Positions 1 to 15,104 of a DNA stretch of 16,033 nucleotides are shown piece after piece. The stretch's first letter is position 1. Each line of letters begins with the position of its first letter. A program made the translations under genes and the position numbers. The DNA is from Salpingoeca rosetta (lineage: Eukaryota; Opisthokonta; Choanoflagellata; Craspedida; Salpingoecidae), in assembly GCF_000188695.1 (NCBI RefSeq), contig NW_004457740.1, positions 953,732 to 969,764 on the forward strand, in the 5' to 3' direction. The notes beneath the pieces were generated by a model that saw only the letters and a list, made by a program, of their open reading frames with translations, did no database searches and was not told the origin of the DNA.

Positions 1-28
1 TGCGGCCAAATGCGCACAGCCTACCAAT

Positions 29-139
29 CACACACACACACACACATACACATGCATACACGCACGCATTCACGCACAGCGGGAAGACTGTCCTATTGTT
101 TTGCGAGTGTGTGTGTGTGTTTGTGTCTTGGGGGGGGGG
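29..139 (+). repeat. CA tract, GT tract and poly-G run
   Basis: Degenerate CA repeats cover about 29-79, a (GT)n tract covers about 107-124, and an uninterrupted run of ten G lies at 130-139, followed by GA-rich sequence to about 162. From 140 to 309 I see no further coding sequence. This is most simply intron sequence of the cupin gene. Confidence 0.8.
80..106 (+). other. Possible upstream exon of the cupin gene
   Basis: A 27-nt open segment lies between an acceptor-like CACGCACAG ending at 79 and a donor-like GTGTGT starting at 107. If read in phase 1 it encodes GRLSYCFA plus one base, which joins in frame to the exon at 310 to give a Thr codon. CA repeats lie just before it and GT repeats just after it, as at other splice sites in this window. 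It is short and could be chance. Confidence 0.3.
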
Positions 140-309
140 AGAGGGGAGAGGGAGAGGGAGAGCGCACGGTGGTGTGGGTGGTGTTGTCTGTCTGTTGTGT
201 TGGCGAATCCAAATAGAGCTCACTTTGTGGTGTCGGGTGTGATTTTTGAACTGTTCGTGGTCGCAATCATGAACGCTGGTGGTGTGATGTGACGCTGGTT
301 TGTTGGCAG

Positions 310-1027
310 CGACGACTGGCACGAGTGCCCTCAACCTTGGCACACTGCGGCAGTTTGGAGACCACCCCGCCCTTGACCTAGGTGCGCTGTGTGTGTGTGT
401 GTGTGTGATGGTTTTTGCTGTGGTGCTGCAACATGAACAGCGTGGATGTGACAATGTCACAACACCAACACCAGCAGTCACCCACATGCACAAAGAACCC
501 GAATGGTCAACAACCCACGGCAGCTGGCTGTGACCTGCACAAGCCAACACGTCCTTCACACACACACACTCACAAACACACACATTCACACAAACACACG
601 CACTTGCACACACGCACACTCACTCGCCCACTCACCCCCCCCCCCCCCACCACACACACACACACGCACACCTGCAGGTGCAATTGGCGAAAAGCTGTTG
701 GCAGAGCTTTCTCCAACCGTGCACGCGGCAAACCGCACACTGTTGGTGACAGAGCACTTCTCCTTCCACATGTTCGCCACAAACCGCACAGAGTTCTGCC
801 ATTATCACCCTGGAGACACGCTGCAGCGCGTGCTGCACGGCGGCGGCCAGTTCTACGTCGACTACGGCAAACCGGTGCCCCAGAACCCAGGCGACAGCTT
901 CTTCATCCCAAAGGGCAAACCGCATGCCTTTGACGGGCAGCTGCACGGCCCCTCGCTTGTCCTCGTGCAATGGTCTCCACCTTACCATGACGGGTACATC
1001 ATCCCCACCTCCGGTTGCCGCTTCTGA
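310..1027 (+). CDS. Cupin-domain protein, 3' part (5' end incomplete)
   Basis: Two well-supported coding exons, 310-381 and 678-1027 (stop TGA 1025-1027), are joined by a 296-bp intron with a GTGCGC donor and a CCTGCAG acceptor. Both sides are phase 1 and the Gly codon at the junction is split cleanly. The exon at 310 opens with two bases of a codon, so coding sequence continues upstream (see 80-106). The second exon is a cupin beta-barrel. It has HYHPGDT in motif 1, and GDSFFIPKGKPHAFDG in motif 2, which fits G-x5-P-x-G-x2-H. The Glu normally found after HxH in motif 1 is not evident and the final Asn of motif 2 is Gly, so metal binding may be altered. The visible protein is about 140 residues, small and single-domain. 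The substrate is unknown. It is convergent with the NACHT-WD40 gene. The cupin fold is fairly sure; any enzymatic role is not. Confidence 0.75.
389..668 (+). repeat. Intronic GT tract, CA tract and poly-C run
   Basis: These lie inside the cupin-gene intron 382-677. A (GT)n tract at 389-407 begins a few bases after the donor. A degenerate CA tract at about 556-668, broken by a 14-bp poly-C run (635-648), ends nine bases before the acceptor. The two arms are complementary and could pair in the transcript. Confidence 0.9.
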
Positions 1028-1210
1028 GCCACCTTGACCTTCCCATCCTCAATGCTTCACACACCTCTGTGTGCAACGATGATTCTATTGACCTCACATA
1101 ATCAAAGACGTGTCTCTCTGTTTCCCAAAGTGTTTCCCAACCTCCTCCCACTGTGCTTTGCTTGCCTCCCTCTCTGCCCACCTCCCCATGGCTTCCTCTG
1201 AAACACAAGT

Positions 1211-1216
1211 ATTAAA
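1211..1216 (+). terminator. Possible poly(A) signal ATTAAA of the cupin gene
   Basis: ATTAAA, the commonest variant of AATAAA, lies about 185 bp after the cupin stop codon on the same strand. No better AATAAA was seen nearby. Confidence 0.45.
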
Positions 1217-1402
1217 ACTCAATGTACGGTGCACATCATTTCGGAAGTGGTGGAACAGGTTGTAACAGGTGAAAAGGTGGGAGCGCACTTCGATGCTGTA
1301 GCATAAAGCCCGCTCGCAGTATGGCAACAGCTCAACACATTGCATTCAAAGCCACGCCTTGATCAGGTGTTAACATGTGCCAAGTCAACACAGGCTACAA
1401 TA

Positions 1403-1606
1403 CGCACACACAGAGGCGAACACACACATAGACACAGACACACACACACAGAGGCTATCACACACACACAGAGGCTATCACACACACAGACACACAGACA
1501 CACACAGACACAGACACACACAGACACAGACACACATCGACACACACAGACACACACACACACACACACAGACACACACACAGACACACACACACACACA
1601 CACACT
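1403..1606 (+). repeat. Degenerate CA/CAGA microsatellite with a 20-bp tandem unit
   Basis: About 200 bp of CA repeats are interrupted by GA and GAGG. At 1441-1480 a 20-bp unit containing GAGGCTATCA occurs twice in exact tandem. On the sense strand of the adjacent NACHT-WD40 gene this is a GT tract starting about 12 bp after a consensus donor (1619-1614). Confidence 0.9.
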
Positions 1607-1615
1607 TCGCGTCAC

Positions 1616-9495
<7,880 letters not shown>

Positions 9496-9618
9496 CGCAT
9501 GCAATGTCACTTCTTGAGAGATCGCAGCCAGGCGTGCAACCAAAACGGATTTGGATGTTTGCTGGCTGGGGTGTTCGTTGTCAGTGGTGGTGGGCGGCGC
9601 GTTTGTGTGGTGCGATAG

Positions 9619-9644
9619 TTGCGGAATGATACCGCAATTATTCC
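9619..9644. promoter_or_regulatory. Inverted repeat TTGCGG...CCGCAA with overlapping GGAAT...ATTCC
   Basis: TTGCGG (9619-9624) and CCGCAA (9632-9637) form six-base arms with a seven-base spacer. GGAAT (9623-9627) and ATTCC (9640-9644) form a second, offset pair. It could be a dimeric transcription-factor site about 125 bp upstream of the NACHT-WD40 start codon. Confidence 0.35.
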
Positions 9645-9797
9645 ACATCCGAGCTGCTGTTTGGAGAAGAACAAGGTGGTGTTGGTGGTGTGTTTGTGTT
9701 TGGCTGGTGGGTGGTGGCGTGACGTGTGATGAGATGAGGAGATGCTGTTGTGATGTGATGCTGTGATGTGGATGTGATTCATCATCGTCGTCGTGTG

Positions 9798-9820
9798 CGC
9801 ATACATACTGTATGTGTGCG
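9798..9820. promoter_or_regulatory. Palindrome CGCATACATA-CTG-TATGTGTGCG
   Basis: Ten-base arms match at nine of ten positions around a three-base spacer, inside the divergent promoter region. It borders GT-rich sequence, so part of the symmetry may come from alternating purine-pyrimidine composition. Confidence 0.35.
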
Positions 9821-10046
9821 CGTGTGTATGTGTTGGAGTGGCGAGGGTCTCTTCGCCTTGTTTGCTCTCGTCGCGTACACATGCACACCCACACGCACCT
9901 TTTTGGCACTCACCTTCACCGCTCTCACGTGTTCCTTGTGTGTCATGTGTCACGTCTGCAAATTTGTGTTTTGTTGTCGCCTCCTCCTTTGTTCACACAT
10001 GCGCAGTCTGCAGGACACCAAGAGCACCGGAAACAGAGCCACAGCC

Positions 10047-12660
10047 ATGTCTGACCTGAACACGAGCGGAGAGACCGACCCACCAGTGTGGGAGGAGCAT
10101 GCCAAGGAGTGCAATGCCTGCTGCAAGTCGTTCACAATGACGCGTCGCAAGCACCACTGCCGCGCTTGTGGTCGTACCTTCTGCCAAACGTGCAGCCACC
10201 ACAAGGATGTGCTGCCTGCGCAATATGGCCTTGAAGGTCCCCAGCGGACATGCGACACCTGTCACCTCACACTCCAACAGGTGTGCTGTTGGTGTGTTTG
10301 TGTGTGTGTGTTTGTTTGTTTGTGTGCGTGTATGTGTGCGTGTATGTGTGTGTGTGTTTGTGTGTGTTTGTTTGTGTGTTTGTTTGTTTGTGTGCGTGTA
10401 TGTGTGTGTGTTTGTGTTTGTGTGCGCGCGCGTGCGTTTATGCTTGTTAGCCGCGTGTCCGCACGTATGCGTTCACGTTTGTACACGTGCGTTCTTGTGT
10501 TTGAGATGTTGTTTTGATGGTCTGAGCTGCGTGGTCCTTGCCATGTGCCTGCGTTCGTTTCCAAATGCACAAACTCATAACGTGCAACACCCCCCCAACC
10601 AAACCACTCAACAGCTGCGCATCGACGAGAACCCGGATGAGCATCCCCCAAAACCAGGTAAGGCAGAAGGACACCATGACACTCTCTTGATCCCCTGTAG
10701 CCCGTGATGTTTGTGGATAGCACTCACGGCACTTGCCGTGTCCGCCGTCGTTCTCGCGGTCCCTCATACGATTGTTTCGGTTTGTTTGTTTGCTTCCTTG
10801 TGTCCGCTCATCGCACCTGCTGTTGCGTGCGATGACAGATCCCGTCGCCGTCAAGCAGGAGCTCTTGGAGAAGCTCAAGCCTCTCCTGCAGTGCGTTGAC
10901 GCTGTCTGCGTAGATATGCGTGTGCATGTGTGTGTGTGTATGTGCGTGCGCGTGTGTGTATGTTTGTGTGTCTTCCATCGTGTGCTGCTGGTGCACGCCA
11001 ACACAAAGCTTCCACTTCTTGCAAGCGTGTTGTCATCCATGCATCTCACCGCCTGCCGTTGTCCTCTGTACTCCCATTACCGACGCTACCCTTCCCTCCC
11101 ACCACCATCATGGCAACCAGGGAGCCTGAGGACACGTGGATCCGCAAAGTGGATAAGAACGGCGTGACGATTGACGTGAAGAAGCTTGCCAACAGCAACC
11201 TCGTGTGTGTTCGCGCCAGCTACGACGTCCGCGCCCCGCTCGCGAAGGTGCTGTAACCACCATGCTCATTGTACTTTGGACTGCCTTGCGTTGCGCCGGT
11301 GCAGCGAGCTGCTGATGTGTGAATGCCAACCGTCGATTGGATGGTGCGCTTGTGGCCGCCGTTGTGGTTGAGTTGTTGTGCTGGTCTTCACATGTGGGTA
11401 CTTCTTTTCATCTGTTTTGCTCTGGTTTGTTCAGGTTGTTCACGTCTTCAACGACAAAGGTGCGTTCACTTCTCGTGTGTGTGTGCTTATGTGCGTGTGT
11501 GTATTTATGCGTATGTGTATTTATGCGTGTGTGTGTGTGTAGGTTTGTTGGATAGTTCATGCTGAAGCGTTACTCAAGCTTTGCTGGCGTTGTTTTGTTT
11601 TTTTTTTTTTGCTCGCCCATGCGCTCATGCTGCTAACGCTGCTTGCGTGCCCATATATATCATGGTGCAGATGCGTGGAAGAAGACGCAGCCGGACATGC
11701 TCAAGTGCAACACGCTCGAGACAATTGACGACAACTCGGAGTATCTCTACGTCCTCTACAACGTCCCTGTCATGGACAACCGCGACGTCGTCGCTTTCAC
11801 GTCAGTCGCGGGCTCTGTGTCTGTGTCTGTCTGGCTGGCTGTGTGTGTGTCTGTGTGTCTGTGTCTGGCTGGCTGGCTGTGTGTGTGTGCGTCTGTCTGC
11901 GTGTCTGCGTGTCTGTGTGTCCGTGTCTGTGTCGATGTTGGAATCCACCCTCTCTTCCTGTCTCTCTGTGCAACAGGCGTAACCTGTTGTGTGCTTGGTG
12001 CAGCAACTCCGCCCAACCCACACACTCAATTCCCCAACTCAATCCCCCCTTCCACCATCACCGCCGCCGCCGCCGCCTGCTTGCCTGCTTGGTCGTGTTG
12101 ATATTGCCGTGTTTGTGTGGTGTGTGCAGGACCATCTGCGAAGGATCTGTTGAGGACCCGTCCAACACAGAGGAGCGCGTCCTCCTCACCACTTCCGTTC
12201 TCCACCCGCTCGCAACCAAAGTCTGAACACTTGCACCACCACCGCCAGTACCACCATAGCACGATGACGACTACCGCCTCCTCCACTACAATCCTATCAT
12301 GTCATGTCATGGCATGTCATGTCATATCAGCAGCCTGTGTCTCAACAACCCTTGCTCCACCTCACCCACTGCAACACGCGCATGTGTCACCGCTCCAGGT
12401 GAAGAAGACGGTGCGTGCGCGCGTGAACATTGGCTACACGCGTTTCACCTACCGCAAGGCCGAGGATGGATCCCACATCACCACCGTCACCTCCGTACGC
12501 TCTTCGCTGCTGCACGTTGCATGAAGTGTACAACAGCGGTTGTTGTGTGTCATTGTATATTATTGTGTGAATGTGAGAGTGAGAGAGAGAGTGTGTGTGT
12601 GTGTGCGTGCGTGTGTGTGTATGTGGATCCTCTCTCTCTCTGTCTCTCTCTCTCTCTCTG

Positions 12661-12709
<49 letters not shown>

Positions 12710-13013
12710 GTGTGTGCGTGTGCGTGTATTGGACGGGTCACTCAATCCCCCCCCCCCCCTCCTCCGACACACACGTACGTGGGTGCAGATTCAGCACACG
12801 GACCCACGGGGCATGATTCCGCCAAAGCTTGTCAACGCGACCATCTCGCGCGCAGGGGACCAGCTGCGGACAATGATCAAGTACATGGAGACGGAGGATG
12901 TGGAGTACGCAGAGGTGGCCAAGGGCGCAGGCAACCCGGTCTTCCCCAAGGACACACAGCCTGTGGCTGAGGAAGGGCCATCCAAGCCAAAGGCACAGGT
13001 GGCTGTCGTCTAG
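10047..13013 (+). CDS. FYVE zinc finger-START lipid-binding protein
   Basis: Nine exons: 10047-10280, 10615-10657, 10839-10890, 11121-11247, 11435-11459, 11671-11800, 12130-12220, 12399-12494 and 12789-13013 (TAG 13011-13013). The total is 1023 nt, giving 340 residues, with all phases matching. An in-frame ATG at 9999 could add 16 residues; 10047 has the better context (ACAGCCATG). The FYVE finger spans about residues 12-76 and carries the eight Cys ligands 22, 25, 38, 41, 46, 49, 69 and 72, with RKHHCR at 34-39 as the PI3P-binding motif. The usual WxxD is WEEH (15-18). After a short linker comes a START fold from about residue 112 (DTWIRKVDKNGVTIDVKK, SEYLYVLYNVPVMDNRDVV, then ICEGSVEDPSN, YTRFTYRKAEDGSHITTV, DPRGMIPPKLVN), with a helix-forming C-terminal part. 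FYVE binds endosomal PI3P and START carries a lipid or sterol, so a lipid sensor or transfer protein on endosomes is inferred; the ligand cannot be predicted. Two donors are weak (GTCAGT at 11801, GTCTGA at 12221). Confidence 0.88.
10290..10436 (+). repeat. GT/GTTT repeat tract in intron 1 of the FYVE-START gene
   Basis: Degenerate GT and GTTT repeats start almost at the donor (10281). A block around TTTGTTTGTGTGCGTGTATG occurs at about 10312 and again at about 10384, so the tract partly grew by longer duplication. The acceptor side of the same intron (10570-10614) is A/C-rich. Confidence 0.85.
10918..10968 (+). repeat. GT tract in intron 3 of the FYVE-START gene
   Basis: Degenerate GT repeats start about 27 bases after the donor in intron 10891-11120. 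Confidence 0.85.
11474..11542 (+). repeat. GT tract with GTATTTATGCGT units in intron 5 of the FYVE-START gene
   Basis: GT repeats flank two close copies of GTGTATTTATGCGT, in intron 11460-11670. A ten- to twelve-base poly-T run follows at about 11599-11610. Confidence 0.8.
11815..11935 (+). repeat. TCTG/GGCT/GT compound repeat in intron 6 of the FYVE-START gene
   Basis: GTCTGT and GGCTGGCT units are mixed with GT runs, starting about 15 bases after the donor at 11801. The intron is 11801-12129. Its remaining part (about 11940-12115) is C-rich with no coding signal. Confidence 0.85.
12295..12327 (+). repeat. Short (ATGTC)n tandem repeat in intron 7 of the FYVE-START gene
   Basis: About six imperfect copies of a TCATG pentamer lie in intron 12221-12398. 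The unit is almost self-complementary (CATG), so the tract can fold on itself. Confidence 0.7.
12572..12759 (+). repeat. Compound GA-GT-CT repeat and poly-C run in intron 8 of the FYVE-START gene
   Basis: GA repeats (about 12572-12590) are followed by GT repeats (to about 12623), GGATCC, CT repeats (about 12630-12708), more GT, and a C13 run (12747-12759). The GA and CT blocks are complementary and could form a hairpin with the GT block in the loop. The intron is 12495-12788. Confidence 0.9.
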
Positions 13014-13488
13014 TTAGGCGAGACAGGTGCTGCGAGTTTGCTTCTCATTTTGTTCGTTCGTGCGACTGTTTTCGGTTGTGGTGGTAATGCGTGCTGTCTG
13101 GGCTCGGCCTTTGCTTGTGTGCGTTGTGATATGCGGTGCGGGAATGCGTGGTATGGCTGCATTATGCACATGTGTGCGCGTGCGGTGATGGGCGTGAGTG
13201 TTGGCACACGTACATCGCTGGCAGTGCTCCCCTGCACTCCGTCTTGCTCCACACAACGAGCCCCTGCTTGGTCGTCGCTCTTTTGTTCTCCTAAGTTCAG
13301 ATGTTTGTTCGCTGCCTCTGTGTGCGTGTGCGTGTGCATGTATTCGCTGTGCATGTGTTCCCTGTGCAAGTGTGCGTGTGCGTGTGTTTGCCACCGCCGC
13401 CGCCACAGGACCGTGCGCTTGCCTGGTTGTTAGCGTGATTGTGGTGTTTGTCTTCAGATTTTCTCGCTTGAACACTCGGGTTTGAAAG

Positions 13489-13494
13489 AATAAA
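13489..13494 (+). terminator. Poly(A) signal AATAAA of the FYVE-START gene
   Basis: A canonical AATAAA lies 475 bp after the stop codon on the same strand, in an A-rich stretch. It implies a 3' UTR of about 500 bases. I see no other candidate between 13014 and 13488. Confidence 0.7.
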
Positions 13495-13682
13495 AACTGA
13501 AATGCAAGTCGATGAAGGGGCAGGAGGGGATGCACCACACGACGGCGACTCAGTCGAGACAGCATAGGCGGGTGGGTAACAAGAGCTGGCATAATACACG
13601 AACGCCAGGTCAATCAATGCAGTGGAGGAGGGACAAGGGAGAGGAGGAGGGAGGAGCGAAGAGACGAGCACATATTTGAACG

Positions 13683-13687
13683 CACAG

Positions 13688-13719
<32 letters not shown>

Positions 13720-13766
13720 ACAGACACACACACACACACACAGACAGACACACACGCACACACAGA
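13683..13766 (+). repeat. CA/CAGA microsatellite after the minus-strand small-protein gene
   Basis: CA repeats with periodic GA interruptions, ending seven bases from the stop codon at 13775-13773. On the sense strand it is a GT tract. Confidence 0.9.
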
Positions 13767-13772
13767 GCAACG

Positions 13773-14007
13773 TTATGCGTCGTACTCCTTCAATATGCGG
13801 CGCAGCGCAGCCTGTCGCCACCTGAGCGGCGGGTGTGTCGGCGACGGCCACAGCGGCGGGTTCCCTGTCACCGCAATTACAGCGTCCTCATGCGCCTGCA
13901 GCGACTCAAGCCCGCCCTCGCACACATCCCGGCCCACACGCGCCGCCCCCACGTCCGCAGCCATCTCCTATGTGTGTTGTGTTGTGTTGTGTTGTGTTGT
14001 TGTTGTG

Positions 14008-14078
<71 letters not shown>

Positions 14079-14860
14079 TGTGTGTGGGTGTGTGTGTGCG
14101 TGTCGGGGTGGGTGTGTCGGTGTGGGTGTGGGTGGGTGGGTGTGGGTGAGAGAGTATGCTTGCTCTACGTTCGGGCCAGATGCAGTGCAAGCGTGGCGCA
14201 AGTGTCCCTGAGACAGTGAGCTGGAAATGAAGAAGGCAGGCAGGCATACACACGCACATCACATCGCATACCAGAGAGGGAGCGGCTGCAGACGACAAAG
14301 ATGTTCTGGGTGTGTGGAATGCCCTGTGAAGTGCACATGCACAGAGAGTGTGGGGTGTGTGAGAGGCTGCAAGCGGTCAGCACGCAGCAAGGCTGTGGCC
14401 TACTAAATATGTCAGACACTGGTGGAATCAACGACCAACCAGCCGGGCTGCTGCTTCCCGCACATGCGCCACATCTTTCGGGGGTACGACCACCTGCGAC
14501 AGTCTGCCAAGGCAAAGATTGGGGGAGGGGGTAGGCAAGAGAGTGCGCGAGCGCCATGAAGGAGCATTATGAGTGCACAGCAATTGTTGCATGTCTGACA
14601 CTTTGGCAAACACACACACACACACACGTATACACACACACACACACACGTATACACACACATGCACACACACACATGTATACACACACATGCACACACA
14701 CACACACACACACATGCACACACACACATACACGCACACACACGCACGCGTACTGGAATGGTTTGGACGCTTTGCGCGCTTGGTCGTTCTTGACCAGGAT
14801 GGCGAGGGCAAACAGGGACGACCCAAGGTACGTCACAGGCCGCAGCACACGCAGCAACAT
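13773..14860 (-). CDS. Small protein with an N-terminal hydrophobic segment, unknown family
   Basis: Tentative model of three exons, 14860-14754, 14503-14440 and 13967-13773 (TAA 13775-13773), encoding 121 residues. The first intron is supported by a GTACGC donor and a strong pyrimidine-rich acceptor (CTTTGCCTTGGCAG), with phase 2 on both sides. The second intron (phase 0) relies on a weaker donor, GTTGGT, and acceptor CATAG; the joined sequence [20 protein letters not shown] is a continuous helix-like segment, which favours it. The N-terminus is basic, followed by hydrophobic [13 protein letters not shown] at about residues 11-23, then VKNDQARK, as in a signal anchor or mitochondrial inner-membrane protein. 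The C-terminus is [17 protein letters not shown] do not recognise the family. The start is uncertain: the frame stays open to 14926, so an upstream exon could add to the N-terminus. It is head to head with the armadillo gene. Confidence 0.45.
13972..14073 (+). repeat. (TGTTG)n pentamers followed by a (TG)n tract
   Basis: Several TGTTG pentamers (about 13972-14010) run into an uninterrupted (TG)n tract to 14073. On the sense strand of the small-protein gene this is CA-rich and abuts the acceptor at 13968. Confidence 0.95.
14074..14146 (+). repeat. G-rich GGGTGT repeat with G-quadruplex motif
   Basis: GGGTGTGTGT units grade into a dense block in which GGG occurs at 14124, 14130, 14134, 14138 and 14144 with loops of one to three bases. 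It fits the standard G-quadruplex pattern on the + strand, inside an intron of the minus-strand gene. Confidence 0.75.
14611..14748 (+). repeat. CA tract with recurring GTATAC palindromes
   Basis: CA repeats are interrupted at intervals by GTATAC (three copies, at about 14628, 14650 and 14677) and ATGCACAC units. The tract lies in intron 14753-14504 of the small-protein gene, next to its donor, where it is GU-rich on the sense strand. Confidence 0.9.
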
Positions 14861-15104
14861 CCCACACAGCGGACGAGTGACGCGGTAAGCGTGCTCATGG
14901 GAAGAGGCAAACTGTATCCTAGTCAAGGTTGTGATCTGCGAGGTGGAGGTGTGTCACTGTTCCTGTCCTCCTCTTTGTCGTCACACACTGCTGCTTTTTT
15001 TTTTTCCGCTCACCTACGCAGCAACAACAAGCAAGAAGCAAGAAGCGAAGAAGGGGAGGAAGGACTTGAGTGTGCGCTGACAACCACGATAGCCACAACA
15101 CGGG
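14861..15104. promoter_or_regulatory. Short divergent promoter region
   Basis: About 244 bp between the proposed starts of the minus-strand small-protein gene and the plus-strand armadillo gene. A poly-T run of about ten bases (14996-15005) followed by CCGCTCACCTACGCAG (ending 15020) looks like a 3' splice site, so the armadillo gene may have a 5' UTR intron. No TATA box was seen. Confidence 0.45.

Larger units (their letters stand above)
1028..1615. other. Convergent 3' flanking region
   Basis: This interval lies between the stop codons of the cupin gene (+) and the NACHT-WD40 gene (-). Positions 1028-1402 are unique and T/C-rich on the + strand, with no convincing ORF, and should hold both 3' UTRs. 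Positions 1403-1606 are CA repeats. A possible final acceptor for the minus-strand gene, ATTGTAG, ends at 1395. No clear AATAAA was found on the minus strand. Confidence 0.6.
9496..10046. promoter_or_regulatory. Divergent promoter region between the NACHT-WD40 and FYVE-START genes
   Basis: A 551-bp gap separates the two start codons, which face away from each other. It must hold both 5' UTRs and promoters. I see no obvious TATA box. It contains two inverted repeats (9619-9644, 9798-9820), a GATG-rich stretch (about 9728-9785) and, near the right end, a pyrimidine-rich stretch ending in GCGCAG (10005) and CTGCAG (10013). These may be acceptors of a 5' UTR intron of the FYVE-START gene. Confidence 0.6.
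13014..13772. other. Convergent 3' flanking region
   Basis: The FYVE-START 3' UTR covers 13014 to about 13510; it is T/G-rich and has no credible ORF. The remainder is 3' flank of the minus-strand gene ending at 13773. It holds a CA/CAGA tract at 13683-13766 and, on the minus strand, a long pyrimidine stretch (about 13670-13622) leading to TATGCCAG (ending near 13588), which looks like an acceptor. The minus-strand gene may therefore have a 3' UTR intron. This is weak. Confidence 0.5.

Noticed and set aside
1403..1606. CRISPR-like regular repeats
   Set aside because: The units are simple CA repeats with one 20-bp tandem duplication; there are no unique spacers of constant length and the DNA is eukaryotic.
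9507..9953. Minus-strand ORF upstream of the MGCGASK start
   Set aside because: It is His- and Thr-rich low-complexity sequence from the promoter region, in a different frame from the gene and without any recognisable motif.
14172..14223. Possible extra exon of the small-protein gene after acceptor TTTCCAG
   Set aside because: The only usable donor (GTAGAG) gives phases that do not match the flanking exons; joining 14440 directly to 13967 keeps the frame.
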